Below the pieces are notes generated by a model. It was not told the origin of the DNA. It did not search any database and worked only from the letters and a program-made list of their open reading frames with translations. Position numbers and translations under genes: made by a program. DNA of 59,448 nucleotides, from assembly GCF_016482785.1 (NCBI RefSeq), contig NZ_JAEMXM010000033.1:1-59448 (forward strand), in the 5' to 3' direction. How positions within the stretch are numbered: position 1 is the first letter of the stretch; the number at the start of each line of letters is the position of its first letter. Source of the DNA: Paenibacillus alkalitolerans. Lineage in GTDB: Bacteria; Bacillota; Bacilli; Paenibacillales; YIM-B00363. Shown here piece by piece: positions 24,270 through 33,410 of this stretch.

Positions 24270-25307
24270 TTATTCCGATATATTAACAACGACCCTCTCA
24301 TTCAACCTAAAACGCAACGGCGAATACACTTCCCAAAGATGCTGCTCCACTTGAATATGGTAATGGAACTCTTTCCCCTGAAATTGCACGTTCGCCACTT
24401 CGCCGGCAATTCCCGGACCGCCCCCGGGCGGGCTCAAACGCAGCTGTTCGGGACGGACCGGGTAAATGCCGCGGCATTTAAAGCAGTCCGCCACACTGCC
24501 GCCCTTCCATTCTACATCACCGCCGGAGCCGTCCGGAATAAAAGCTTCGCCTTCCCACCGTCCGCGGACAAGATTTGCTCTCGATACGAACTTTGCGACA
24601 AACTCGGATTGCGGACGCAAGTATATTTCTTCAGGCGGACCGGCCTGTTCGATGCGTCCGTCCTTCATCACAACGATGCGGTCGGCCATGGCCAGGGCTT
24701 CGCTTTGGTCATGCGTGACGTACAGGACGGCGGTACCGGTTTGGCGATGCAAGGATTGAATTTCCCGGCGCATCTCCTGACGCAGCATGGCATCCAAGCT
24801 GCTGAGCGGCTCGTCCATCAGCAGCAGCGACGGCTCGGCGGCAACCGCTCTGGCAAGAGCTACCCGCTGCTTCTGTCCTCCGGACAATTCATGAGGCATC
24901 CGGCCGCCAAGTCCGTTTAATCCCGTCATGCTCAAGACCTCGCCGATCCGTTCGTTCTCGCGGATTCGTATCGATTGAGGCGTTGCGCGATGGTGGCGGA
25001 TCGGAAACCGGATATGCTCGGTCACATTCATATGCGGCCATAATGCGAATGCTTGAAACACCATGCCGATCCTTCTCTTCTCGGGCGGCAGCGCGAAGCC
25101 CGGTTTGGCGGCGAGCGCCCCGTTCATGTAAATCTCGCCGGCATCAGGCTGTTCAAACCCGGCCAACAGGCGAAGCAGCGTTGTTTTGCCGCAGCCCGAC
25201 GGACCGAAAATCGCGACAAATTCCCCGTCCGCAAAAGCGATATCAACGGATTTCAAGGCTTCAAAGCTTCCGAATCGTTTGCCGACTCCGATCATCTCTA
25301 TGCTCAT
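24270..25307 (-). CDS. ABC importer ATPase, Fe3+/phosphonate (FbpC/PotA-like) type
   Basis: 345 aa with Walker A GPSGCGKTTLLRLL, Q-loop VFQAFALWPHM, signature LSGGQKQRVALARA, Walker B LLLMDEPLSSLD and switch YVTHDQSEAL. A C-terminal TOBE-like domain follows (about residues 240-345). AAAGGAG precedes the ATG; the start overlaps the permease stop as ATGA. It powers uptake with the two genes upstream. Family members carry iron, 2-aminoethylphosphonate, spermidine or thiamine; sequence alone does not fix the substrate. Confidence 0.93.
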   Translation of the reverse strand: MSIEMIGVGKRFGSFEALKSVDIAFADGEFVAIFGPSGCGKTTLLRLLAGFEQPDAGEIYMNGALAAKPGFALPPEKRRIGMVFQAFALWPHMNVTEHIRFPIRHHRATPQSIRIRENERIGEVLSMTGLNGLGGRMPHELSGGQKQRVALARAVAAEPSLLLMDEPLSSLDAMLRQEMRREIQSLHRQTGTAVLYVTHDQSEALAMADRIVVMKDGRIEQAGPPEEIYLRPQSEFVAKFVSRANLVRGRWEGEAFIPDGSGGDVEWKGGSVADCFKCRGIYPVRPEQLRLSPPGGGPGIAGEVANVQFQGKEFHYHIQVEQHLWEVYSPLRFRLNERVVVNISE

Positions 25308-27013
25308 GGGCGGCGGACTCCTTTTCTCTGCAATGCTTTTTGCGATAGACCTACAACCCCCATGCCCGCGGCGATCATAGCGACGACCAAACCGGACAGC
25401 GCGGTGGAATACACCGTATCCCCGGCCTGCTCAAAGTTAAATATGGCCACCCCGATCGTCCTTGCGCCCGGCGACCAAAGCAGCGCGGATACGGTCAATT
25501 CCGTAAGAGCCGTCAAGAAGACAAGAACCGCGCCGCCGATAAGTCCGGGCAGAAGCAGCGGCAGCAGTACGAACATCCAAGTCTTACATCGGCCGGCCCC
25601 GGATATGCGCGCGGCTTCCTCCACGGAAGGGTCGATTTGCGCGAAAGCCGCAATGCTTGCGCGAAGCTGCAAAATCAGAAAGCGGCACACATAAGCAATA
25701 AACAAAATGCGCACCGTGCCGTAAATATCGGGCCTCCACCCGGGCAACGGCTCCATCCATACGAGAATCATCGACAGGCCGAACACGATCCCGGGAAGCG
25801 CGTAAGGTATTCCGACGACCGCTTCGGCGAGACGGGCAAGCCGGGAAGGCCGCCGCACGCGGACGTACGCCAACAATGTCCCCGCAACCAAGCATACGGC
25901 AAGCGCCGCAGCGGAAAGCTCGAGGCTCGTTACAATGGACTGCCATACTTTCGGATTTTCCAGCATAATGTACCGATAATGCGCAAACGTTATATTTTCA
26001 ACGGTAAATGGCAGCCCATAAGCCCTCTTCAAGGAAGTCGCGAGCATGGAAAGAAGCGGAACCGCCGTAACGGCGACCAGGAAGAGCCATAGCAGCGTCT
26101 CCGCCCACAGGCGACGATTGCCGCCCAGCTTATAACGCGCAGTGTCGTCGGCATGAACCGTCGTCTCGGCCGATTTGATTTTCCTAACGGCAAGCCACTG
26201 CAGAAGCGTTCCGGTCACAGCCACGACACCAAGCATTACCGACAACACCGCCCCCCTGGCAAAAGCGGACGGACCGAACCCGATGATTTCTTCATATATA
26301 AGAGTGCTTAAGACAGAAATGTTAGCGGGAATGCCCAAGAACGCGGGGATCCCGAAATTGTCGAGACCGGCCAAGAAAGCGAGCAGCGCGCCGCCTGCCA
26401 ATCCCGGAAGTGCAAGAGGTACCGTTACGAACAAGAACGTCTTGATCGCTCCCGCCCCTCCCGCTCTCGCGGCCCACTCCAAATCTCTCGGTATTTTCCT
26501 CAACACGTTCACGGTCAGTAAATATACTAACGGAAAATGGTGCACACCCATCACAAAAATAATGCCTCCGACGCTGTACATGCTCCACGGTTTCGCATCG
26601 GGCGCGAACGCTTGGAGCAGCTGCGCGGCGAAGCCTTGCGCGCCCATGAAAGACGACCATGACAGCGTCAAAACATAGGACGGAAGGATGAACGGCAGCA
26701 GCATTGCCGCGTGCAATGCCTTCTTATGCCTCACGTCGGTATAGGCCATTATCCACGCCGATGCCGCCCCAAGCAGTACGGATAGAACGGTCGCGCCCGA
26801 AACTATGACGAAAGTGTCGGCCATCGTCTTCCAAGTTCGGGATTCTTGGAGTAATTCCGCATAATTCGCTATGGAGACGCCGCCTTCGTAACGAAAGCTT
26901 AACCATATCAATTTAACTACCGGCAAAATGAAGAAAAAAATAAGCGAAACGGCGGCGAGCAAGAGAATGACCCTTTTGCCCGCCCGAATCGCTCCCGGAT
27001 TAGAATTCGTCAT
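25304..27013 (-). CDS. ABC importer permease, two fused halves (FbpB-like)
   Basis: 569 aa with about twelve membrane helices in two homologous halves, each with an EAA loop (AARAGGAGAIKTFLFVTVPLALPG near 180; EAARISGAGRCKTWMFVLLPLLLPG near 465). Such two-domain permeases belong to the ferric iron / 2-aminoethylphosphonate group. It lies 21 nt downstream of the binding-protein gene and overlaps the ATPase start by 4 nt. Confidence 0.92.
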   Translation of the reverse strand: MTNSNPGAIRAGKRVILLLAAVSLIFFFILPVVKLIWLSFRYEGGVSIANYAELLQESRTWKTMADTFVIVSGATVLSVLLGAASAWIMAYTDVRHKKALHAAMLLPFILPSYVLTLSWSSFMGAQGFAAQLLQAFAPDAKPWSMYSVGGIIFVMGVHHFPLVYLLTVNVLRKIPRDLEWAARAGGAGAIKTFLFVTVPLALPGLAGGALLAFLAGLDNFGIPAFLGIPANISVLSTLIYEEIIGFGPSAFARGAVLSVMLGVVAVTGTLLQWLAVRKIKSAETTVHADDTARYKLGGNRRLWAETLLWLFLVAVTAVPLLSMLATSLKRAYGLPFTVENITFAHYRYIMLENPKVWQSIVTSLELSAAALAVCLVAGTLLAYVRVRRPSRLARLAEAVVGIPYALPGIVFGLSMILVWMEPLPGWRPDIYGTVRILFIAYVCRFLILQLRASIAAFAQIDPSVEEAARISGAGRCKTWMFVLLPLLLPGLIGGAVLVFLTALTELTVSALLWSPGARTIGVAIFNFEQAGDTVYSTALSGLVVAMIAAGMGVVGLSQKALQRKGVRRP

Positions 27014-27034
27014 GATGAACCCGCTCCAATCCGC

Positions 27035-28072
27035 TTACTGTCCGAACAATGCGGTAAATTGCTTCTTATCCTCTTCACGGGCTTCGGTCAATACCGAAAT
27101 ATCCGAGGACAGCACTTTCAATTCGGATACGTTTTTTAACCCTTCAGGCGCTTGCACGCCCTCGCGAACCGGCGTATAGCCAATCTCGGCGGCCACCTTC
27201 TGCCCTTCTTCGGAGAGCACGAAATCGACGAAAGCTTTCGCGGCTTCCATGTTCTTCGCATCCTTCATAATGCCGACCGGCTCCGTTATGACCGGCACTC
27301 CTTCGGAAGGATACACAAGCTCCACGGGCGAGCCCTTGGCCTTCTCGCGCACGACCATAAAGTCGACGACCATGCCGTACGATTTCTCTCCGGACGCTAC
27401 CGCCTTCATAACCGCTCCGTTGCCTTTGACCACCGACATATTGTTGGCCTTCATTCCATCTAAGAAATCCCATCCGAACCCGTCGGTGCGCGTGAACACG
27501 CCTACGTTGTACGCGGCGGCGCCTGAGTACAACGGACTAGGCATGATGCCCGCGTCTTTATTCTCGGCGGATGCCAACACGGACCAAGAGTCGGGCATGC
27601 TTTTCACTTTCTCCGTATTGACGGCAAGCGCCGTGGAGATCACTTTCGTGCCGGAATACATACCGTCCGGATCGACCATCGATTCGGGGATCTTGTCCAA
27701 TTCGGGCGATTTGTAAGACAACAGCAAATCTTGCTTCTTCAAGCCTTCGAAAGTGACCGCGTCGGCGACCAACAGAACGTCCGCTTGCACGCCTCCCGCC
27801 TCTTTCTCAGCCAACACCTTCGCAATGACCTCTTCCGTCCCGGACCGGAACGTCGCGACTTGCACGTCCGGGTGCTTCTTGTTAAACGCCTCCACCAGCT
27901 TCGTCGCGTCTTCCTCCGGTTGCGAAGTGTAGAACGACAGTTTGCCCGATGCTTGTCCTCCGGCCGATTCAGCCGCTTGTTGCGCGGCAGGCTGTTCATT
28001 GGCGGCGGCGCATCCGCCGACGGCGATGAACAATGTCAGCAGTCCTGCAAGGACTCTCTTACTTTGCAGCAT
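27035..28072 (-). CDS. ABC importer substrate-binding lipoprotein (FbpA/AEP-type)
   Basis: With ATG 28072 (GGGGAG 10 nt upstream) the protein is 345 aa; a longer frame adds only an unconvincing leader. A lipoprotein signal ends in the lipobox AVGGC. The mature protein begins with an Ala/Gln linker, then KLSFYTSQPEEDATKLVEAF and PDVQVATFRSGTEEVIAKV, typical of cluster D solute-binding proteins of the Fe3+ and phosphonate group. GYTPVREGVQAP near the end is also typical. First gene of the operon, behind a possible PhoP box (28133-28161), which would favour a phosphorus compound over iron. Confidence 0.9.
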   Translation of the reverse strand: MLQSKRVLAGLLTLFIAVGGCAAANEQPAAQQAAESAGGQASGKLSFYTSQPEEDATKLVEAFNKKHPDVQVATFRSGTEEVIAKVLAEKEAGGVQADVLLVADAVTFEGLKKQDLLLSYKSPELDKIPESMVDPDGMYSGTKVISTALAVNTEKVKSMPDSWSVLASAENKDAGIMPSPLYSGAAAYNVGVFTRTDGFGWDFLDGMKANNMSVVKGNGAVMKAVASGEKSYGMVVDFMVVREKAKGSPVELVYPSEGVPVITEPVGIMKDAKNMEAAKAFVDFVLSEEGQKVAAEIGYTPVREGVQAPEGLKNVSELKVLSSDISVLTEAREEDKKQFTALFGQ

Positions 28073-28132
28073 AGTTACGACTCTCCCCACTATTCTATAT
28101 TTATTTATGATGTAAAGTAGAATATGGGAAGT

Positions 28133-28161
28133 TTGTAACCAGGGTATTAACTGAATATTAA
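28133..28161 (-). promoter_or_regulatory. PhoP-box-like direct repeats upstream of the importer operon
   Basis: On the minus strand TTAATA-N5-TTAATA-N6-TTACAA, with repeat starts 11 and 12 bp apart. PhoP of Bacilli binds direct repeats of TT(A/C/T)A(C/A/T)A-type hexamers with an 11-bp period. No Fur-type palindrome is seen in the same region. The repeats end 60 nt before the start codon. Confidence 0.5.
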
Positions 28162-28225
28162 GCTTTCTATAAGAAAAACATGCCGCAGCTCGCCTTTGCG
28201 CTTCGCAAGCAACTTCAAGGAAACG

Positions 28226-28263
28226 AAAAAAAGCCAAAGAGGCAATAGATTGCCGCTTTAGGC
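28226..28263 (-). terminator. terminator of the Uma2-family gene
   Basis: On the minus strand GCC-T-AAAG-C-GGCAA, loop TCTA, TTGCC-T-CTTT-GGC, then seven T. It ends the 28284-28874 gene, separating it from the importer promoter. Confidence 0.82.
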
Positions 28264-28283
28264 TTCAATTAGAATCGGACTAT

Positions 28284-28874
28284 TCATTCACGCAACACAT
28301 CGGGCAATTGCCTGACGATTTCTCCCATCGAAAATGAAACGCAAGCGAGCTTGTCCGAGCGGACCGTTTCCTCTCCTTCATACACGTCTATAAGCTCATA
28401 TATTCCTTGCTTCAGCACGTATTGTTCGAGCGTATAGTTGGAAAGATCCACGATCCAATATTCCGGAACGCCGTATTTGGCGTACGCTTTCGTCTTGTGC
28501 ACCTTATCCCGCTTGCGGGAATGGCTCGACATTATTTCCACAACCAGATCGGGCACGCCTTCAATTCCGCGTTTACTTATCAGCGACATCCGGCTTCGAT
28601 GCACCATCACGAGATCTGGCTGACGGACTTCGGTATCGGATAAGATTACATCGATCGGCGCGTTAATTATGATGTACTCTTGCCTGCAATCCGAATTTAA
28701 CTTGGATTGCAATTCGTAGCTGATAACCTGATGAAGTGTGCCCGGCGCAGGACTCATCAGCTCCAGCACGCCGTCCGCCACCTCGTAACGGTTCCCGTCG
28801 TCAGGCAATGAGGCATATACGTCATATGTTACAGGCGACTCGGCAGCGATACCGGGGACATTTTTCTTCTTCAT
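28284..28874 (-). CDS. Uma2-family protein (DUF820, nuclease-like fold)
   Basis: 196 aa. GGAGG lies 6 nt before the ATG. It has the family pattern: YEVADGVLELMSPAPGTLHQ, EVRQPDLVMVHRSR, VPDLVVEIMSSHSRKRDKVHK, KAYAKYGVPEYWIVD. Conserved Glu, Asp, Glu and Lys residues match a PD-(D/E)XK nuclease-like core; the physiological role of Uma2 proteins is not known. Monocistronic, with its own terminator. Confidence 0.9.
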   Translation of the reverse strand: MKKKNVPGIAAESPVTYDVYASLPDDGNRYEVADGVLELMSPAPGTLHQVISYELQSKLNSDCRQEYIIINAPIDVILSDTEVRQPDLVMVHRSRMSLISKRGIEGVPDLVVEIMSSHSRKRDKVHKTKAYAKYGVPEYWIVDLSNYTLEQYVLKQGIYELIDVYEGEETVRSDKLACVSFSMGEIVRQLPDVLRE

Positions 28875-28993
28875 GACGAACCTCCAATCAAAACCCTGTT
28901 TCTGTTATTTTATCACATGATACACTTTCGTTTTTAACAAAAATGAGTACAATGGGGTATAATATGGCAATGATGAGCGAGGCGGTGGAACGT

Positions 28994-29343
28994 ATGGAAT
29001 GGAAACGTGCACGAGTCTCTCACAAACGTCAGGTGACAATACCTCAAAAATTTTTTGAGCAAGCCGGGATAAAAGATGAAATTGATTTGGCATCCAAGGT
29101 AACAACATTATAATAAGACCTGTTCGAGAAAATAACGGCAACGATTATTTTGCGGATCTTATATTGGAAGACCTGATCAATGAAGGACTCACCGGAGATG
29201 AACTGCTCGCTAAATTCAGGGAAAAGCAAGTACAATTCCGCGATGCAATCAAACACTTGATTGCCGAATCTCGAGAAGTTTCTGACAATTCTACCAGCGA
29301 CAAGAAAACAAAACAACTATTTGGCGACGTGATGGAGAACTAG
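28994..29343 (+). pseudogene. decayed AbrB/MazE-type antitoxin
   Basis: From ATG 28994 (or 28964 in frame) the reading is MEWKRARVSHKRQVTIPQKF..., a swapped-hairpin AbrB DNA-binding start, until TAA at 29111. Loss of one G within 29096-29099 explains the stop: restoring it gives SKGNNIIIRPVRENNGNDYF and then an open frame to TAG 29341 (ending FGDVMEN), about 116 residues from ATG 28994. The downstream part has helices typical of these antitoxins (ILEDLINEGLTGDELLAKF). Confidence 0.82.
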
Positions 29344-29639
29344 ATGCTTCCCGTTGCGTACCTAAAGCCGGCTGAATGATATTTTAAAAAACTTGTCAAG
29401 AAACCGCTGAAGAAAGTATATCTGGACGCAATTACCGCCATCCGGAACGATCAATATATCGGACAACAAAAACTGGCGATTTAGCCGGTATTTTTGGTTA
29501 CGATGTTTCATATCAAGGCACCAATTACGAAATAGCTTATCGCGTAGAGGAGAATGTGGAAGGCGAATTGATCGTAGTCATATTAGCCGGTATGCGAGAA
29601 AACTTTTATGAACAGTTGAAACGTTATCTCAAGTCGTAG
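29344..29639 (+). pseudogene. decayed RelE/ParE-type toxin
   Basis: The ATG at 29344 directly follows the antitoxin stop. The frame MLPVAYLKPAE is cut by TGA at 29377 (CGA to TGA would restore it), continues YFKKLVKKPLKKVYLDAITA, and shifts at the A-run 29468-29472, where one added A gives TGDLAGIFGYDVSYQGTNYE and IVVILAGMRENFYEQLKRYL to TAG 29637. The pattern is that of a RelE/HigB/ParE-fold toxin. Two lesions in the toxin and one in the antitoxin show a dead module. Confidence 0.82.
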
Positions 29640-29641
29640 AT

Positions 29642-29680
29642 AACCGATAACCTGAACAGCGAGGTTGTCGGCTATTTTTA
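29642..29680 (+). terminator. terminator after the decayed toxin gene
   Basis: AACCGATAACCT pairs with AGGTTGTCGGCT (one mismatch, one wobble), loop GAACAGCG, followed by ATTTTT. Confidence 0.8.
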
Positions 29681-29688
29681 ATTTACGT

Positions 29689-29731
29689 AAAAAAAGCCCA
29701 AGGCGGCTAATCGCTTGCGCCTCAGGCTTTT
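29689..29731 (-). terminator. terminator of the stalk-domain protein gene
   Basis: On the minus strand AGCCTGAGGCG...CGCCTTGGGCT followed by seven T, 16 nt after the stop codon. Confidence 0.85.
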
Positions 29732-29746
29732 GTTAACGGATGATGA

Positions 29747-30574
29747 TTATTCGGTTGCGATTTCAGTTACGATAATGCTTTTCGTTTCCGCATCGTAAGT
29801 CACTTCCGCGCCAAGCGCTTCGCTCAAGAAGCGCAGAGGAATTACCGTACGGCCTTGCACCGCTTCAGCGGTTACGTCAAGGGTTACCTTGTTTTTGTTA
29901 ACAAGCGCAACGTTGCTGCCGAGCGTCAGCTTCACCGTAGTGTCGCCGCGAATAACCGTTACCGTCTTCGTTGCCGCATCGTAGGATACTTCCGCATCCA
30001 ACGAAGCCGCCATCGCGCGGAACGGCACGAGCGTCCGGCCCTCTTTCACGAACGGCTGCACATCGAACTTCGGCTGCTTGCCGTTGACGAACGCCTTAAT
30101 GCCTTTCTTGCCGGCCTTGTTCAACAGTTTCGCAAGTACCTGCACCGCAGCGACATCCGTCGGCTCTTCAGCTACTGCTTCCTCTTGTGCAATTACCGCA
30201 GCTTCAACGTCGCCGCTCGCTTCCAGCGCCGCAGCGATCTCTTCAGCAGTCACACCGCGAAGCTCAAGAAGAGCTTTCACCTTTGCTTCTGCAGGCTTAC
30301 CCTGGAGGTTCTTGATCGCCTTCAGCAATCCTTGCGTGTTGCCGTAAACTTCTGCAGTCACTGTAGCATCGGCATCGACTTCTGTAGTAACCGTAGTCGA
30401 AGCGTCCGCCTTCGCATCTGCATTGGCATCCGCCTTTGCTTCCACCTTCGTCTCCGCTTTGCCTTTCGCTTTGTCCGGCGCAGCGCCTGCTGCCGCTCCC
30501 ATAGCCGAGCTCATTACCATTGCCGCGATCGAAAGCCATACCACTTTGCTCTTCCAAGTTGTTTCTTTCATCAT
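29747..30574 (-). CDS. exported copper-amine-oxidase-type stalk domain protein
   Basis: 275 aa; GGGAGG 7 nt before ATG. A signal peptide (AAAGAAP) is followed by a Lys/Ala/Glu/Asp-rich low-complexity segment (about 33-75), then a helical segment and a C-terminal copper amine oxidase N-terminal-like (stalk) domain: LVPFRAMAASLDAEVSYD and VIPLRFLSEALGAEVTYD are its two repeats. Such domains are common cell-surface modules in Paenibacillus. Function unknown; probably cell-wall associated. Confidence 0.9.
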   Translation of the reverse strand: MMKETTWKSKVVWLSIAAMVMSSAMGAAAGAAPDKAKGKAETKVEAKADANADAKADASTTVTTEVDADATVTAEVYGNTQGLLKAIKNLQGKPAEAKVKALLELRGVTAEEIAAALEASGDVEAAVIAQEEAVAEEPTDVAAVQVLAKLLNKAGKKGIKAFVNGKQPKFDVQPFVKEGRTLVPFRAMAASLDAEVSYDAATKTVTVIRGDTTVKLTLGSNVALVNKNKVTLDVTAEAVQGRTVIPLRFLSEALGAEVTYDAETKSIIVTEIATE

Positions 30575-30674
30575 TTTGAATCCTCCCTAGTTATGTAGTA
30601 CTTTTTGCTGATATAGGAATTCGTCTAATGGTGTAGTTTTTTGGGGGTACACGTAAAAATATTTGGACAAGAAA

Positions 30675-30703
30675 CGCCGGCTCCCGCTTAAAGGTAACCG
30701 GCG
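30675..30703 (-). terminator. weak terminator after the SLH phosphatase gene
   Basis: On the minus strand CGCCGG...CCGGCG (6 bp, long loop) followed by TTTCTTGT, 18 nt after the stop codon. Confidence 0.45.
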
Positions 30704-30720
30704 ATTCGATGCTGCACCGC

Positions 30721-32532
30721 TTATCTTATGGAATGAAGCAAGTTGTAGATAACAGCTGCGCTCTCGGCGCGGGTTGCCTTATCCTTCGGCTTAAACGCAC
30801 CGGTTTCGTTGACGAGTCCAAGCGCGGATGCTTGAACGATGTGCATCCGAGCCCAACCGGAAGCCTCGCCGATATCGGCGAACGGCGCCGACGCGGCCGG
30901 CTCCGGCTTTGCCGAATCCGCTTTCGCCCCGTAAGCGCGCATGAGCATCGCCGCCATCTCTTCGCGGCTAATCGCGCGATTCGGCTCAAACCGGTCAACC
31001 GTCATGCCGCTTGCGATTCCCGCTTCCGCAGCAACGTGGACCGTATACGCAAACCAATCTTCGACGCCCACATCATTGAACCGGAACAGCACCGGCTTCC
31101 CCACATATTGCTTCTCAAGCCCTAAAGCTCTTACGAGAAGAGTTGCGAATTCAGCCCTTGTGACGGGCCGCTGCGGACGGAACTCGGTAAGTGTCGCGCC
31201 GCTAAAGATGTTCTGTCCGGTAAGCTCGCGCAAAATTCCGTAAGCCCAGTGTGACGGTCCAACATCCGCATACGTGCCGTATTTCCGCGAAAATTTTCGC
31301 ATCGTGAACGCGTCCGCCGTCCGCCCGTCCCGGGTCGTCACTTTCATTCGAAGCTCGTTCCCGTCAACCGTTATGCCGGAGTATATCTGAATGTTCTCGT
31401 CGAATTTCACCCGCATCCAGCCGTAATTCGCCATGCTGTAAAACTTCGGCCCCGCCGTGCCGCCAATGATGTACGTCGTGCCTCCGAACGCAGCCGCCCC
31501 GCGCTTGAACTTGCCGCCGATCCGCGGCCAGGAGCGCATATACGCATGGTCGTGGCCCGTCAACACGAGATCGATTCCGGCTTCGTCAAAGACCGGCACG
31601 AGCTTGCTGCGGTATTTCCGGGACTCTCTCATTCGATCCGGGTGGCTTGGAAACGGCGAATGATGCATCGACACGATCTTCCACAGCTTGTCCGACGCGT
31701 TCATATCCTTCTTGAGCCATGCCGCCTGCGCGACCAGGTCGCCCTCCGAATTGAGGACCGCGATGTGCGTATTCCCGTAATCGAACGAATACGCCAGCTC
31801 TTCTTCACCCGCAGGTCCGTTGCGCGGCAATTGGAACTGCGCCCGGAAATTGGCCTCTCCCTCCCCGACCGCATCGTGGTTGCCGACCACCGGCACGATC
31901 GGAAGCCGCGGCAAGTACGCTTTGGCCGCCTCAAACCAAAAATCCCAATGCCGCTGCTTATTGCCATAGTCTACAATGTCGCCCGAGAGCAGCATAAACT
32001 TCGCATCCGGATATTGCTTGAGCGCTTTGCCGAATATTTCGCCCCATATGCCGTAACCGTTCGTTGCCGATGCGTTCGGGACCGCCTGCGTATCGGTGGT
32101 GAACAGAAATGTGAAGCGGGCCTCATCTTCCTCTTCCGTCTTGAACGTTCCAGGCTGCGACCAACCGCTCTCCGTTCCGTCGCCTGCGCGATATGTGTAG
32201 GATGTTCCGGCCTTCAAGCCCGAGATATCGACTTCGTGGATGCGCATGGCGCCTTCATCGGTCTTATGGGCAAAGCTTGTCCCGGAAAAACGTTTTGCAG
32301 TACCGCCATCCTCCGCCGAAACAATCTCAACAACACTATTTGCGGCGGACGCAGAGGATGTTCTCCAAGTTACACTAACGGACGAGCGGGGATCGCTCTC
32401 CCATGTAAGGACAATGTTCTCCGGCTTTTCACTGCCTGCCGCTACCCCATCTCCACCATAAATCGGCAAAACGATCCCAACAATACCAACAGCCGCCGCC
32501 AATACCGCAATTCGTTGATGTAACCGCCGCAT
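30721..32532 (-). CDS. SLH-anchored purple-acid-phosphatase-like metallophosphoesterase
   Basis: 603 aa with a signal peptide. A fibronectin-like N-terminal domain (ENIVLTWESDPRSSVSVTW) is followed by the phosphoesterase with FLFTTDTQ, LLSGDIVDYG, VVGNHDAVG, MHHSPF and TGHDHAYM, i.e. all metal ligands. Three SLH domains end the protein, with anchor motifs TRAE, SREE and TRAE, which bind pyruvylated secondary cell-wall polymer. It is therefore displayed on the wall and probably hydrolyses external phosphate esters, in line with the possible PhoP-regulated importer nearby. Confidence 0.93.
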   Translation of the reverse strand: MRRLHQRIAVLAAAVGIVGIVLPIYGGDGVAAGSEKPENIVLTWESDPRSSVSVTWRTSSASAANSVVEIVSAEDGGTAKRFSGTSFAHKTDEGAMRIHEVDISGLKAGTSYTYRAGDGTESGWSQPGTFKTEEEDEARFTFLFTTDTQAVPNASATNGYGIWGEIFGKALKQYPDAKFMLLSGDIVDYGNKQRHWDFWFEAAKAYLPRLPIVPVVGNHDAVGEGEANFRAQFQLPRNGPAGEEELAYSFDYGNTHIAVLNSEGDLVAQAAWLKKDMNASDKLWKIVSMHHSPFPSHPDRMRESRKYRSKLVPVFDEAGIDLVLTGHDHAYMRSWPRIGGKFKRGAAAFGGTTYIIGGTAGPKFYSMANYGWMRVKFDENIQIYSGITVDGNELRMKVTTRDGRTADAFTMRKFSRKYGTYADVGPSHWAYGILRELTGQNIFSGATLTEFRPQRPVTRAEFATLLVRALGLEKQYVGKPVLFRFNDVGVEDWFAYTVHVAAEAGIASGMTVDRFEPNRAISREEMAAMLMRAYGAKADSAKPEPAASAPFADIGEASGWARMHIVQASALGLVNETGAFKPKDKATRAESAAVIYNLLHSIR

Positions 32533-32617
32533 TTTTCCGTTGAACCTCTCCTTGTAAAAAGCTAATATCAGTTTACATCGGGAATGTTATGCCGGCGTAA
32601 AATGACTGTGCATTCAC

Positions 32618-32648
32618 AAAAAAACCGACTCCCGCACTAGGAAGCCGG
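32618..32648 (-). terminator. terminator of the YdcF-like gene
   Basis: On the minus strand CCGGCTTCC-TAGTGC-GGGAGTCGG, a 9-bp stem with wobbles, followed by seven T. Confidence 0.88.
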
Positions 32649-32655
32649 CGAATCC

Positions 32656-33288
32656 TCAATATTTTACCCAATAAATGATCGTTTTTGCCCACTCCGTCAG
32701 CACCGTCTGCTGCTTTTCCCCATCCGTCCACCAATTGTCGAAATCGCTGCTGCTGTCCTGCGCCCCACAATAATTGAGCGTGATTCCGGTGCCCAGGTAT
32801 ACTTTGTCAAAGACATGCTTCGAACGCCTTGCGTGCCAATCCGCCGTCACCACGACCGCCGAATCGAAGCCTTGCTCCAGCATCATCTCTTTCGTATACA
32901 ACGCGTTCTCGTATGTGCTCCGCGATTTCTTTTCCTGCAAAATGTCTTCTTCCGGTACACCCGACACCGCCGCAAGAGCGTACATTTCGTCGACCGCCAT
33001 CGTCCGCCAAGACATGCGGGTGCCGTCGGACAAGATCAGCCTGGGCGCGATCCCTTGCTTGTAAAGCTCAGCCGCTTTGCGCGTCCGCTCGCCCCCTACG
33101 TCGCTGCCGAGCACAATGACCGCGTCTGCTTTCTCCGGCAGTGACGTGCAGTCGAGTTTGAGGTAGTTTCCCGCTTGCGTTAGAATAGGACGGTGGAATA
33201 TGGCTGCGGCCGCAATTACTATGATGATTGCTGCGATGCCTGCCTTCAGTGCAGGTGTGAGTCTTCGTTTCTTTGTCATTCTAATCAT
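32656..33288 (-). CDS. YdcF/SanA-family (DUF218) membrane-anchored protein
   Basis: 210 aa with one N-terminal membrane helix (ALKAGIAAIIIVIAAAAIF) and the DUF218 fold: DAVIVLGSDVGGERTRKAAELY, APRLILSDG, SRSTYENALYTKEMM and VTADWHARRSKHVFDKV. Members are linked to envelope polysaccharide and vancomycin-type permeability but the reaction is not known. The ribosome binding site is poor; either of two nearby ATGs (33288, 33279) may be used. Confidence 0.88.
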   Translation of the reverse strand: MIRMTKKRRLTPALKAGIAAIIIVIAAAAIFHRPILTQAGNYLKLDCTSLPEKADAVIVLGSDVGGERTRKAAELYKQGIAPRLILSDGTRMSWRTMAVDEMYALAAVSGVPEEDILQEKKSRSTYENALYTKEMMLEQGFDSAVVVTADWHARRSKHVFDKVYLGTGITLNYCGAQDSSSDFDNWWTDGEKQQTVLTEWAKTIIYWVKY

Positions 33289-33410
33289 GGTCGTAGTGGG
33301 TAGTCTTCCTTTCCGTTACGTGTTGCAATCTTTAACCATTATACCAACAGCTTGACTATGTAGATGCTCTACATCAAAATAACAAATAAAAATTAGTGCG
33401 AGGAATGCTT

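Noticed and set aside
28080-28240. Fur box for the iron-type importer
   Set aside because: No GATAATGATTATC-like palindrome in the promoter region.
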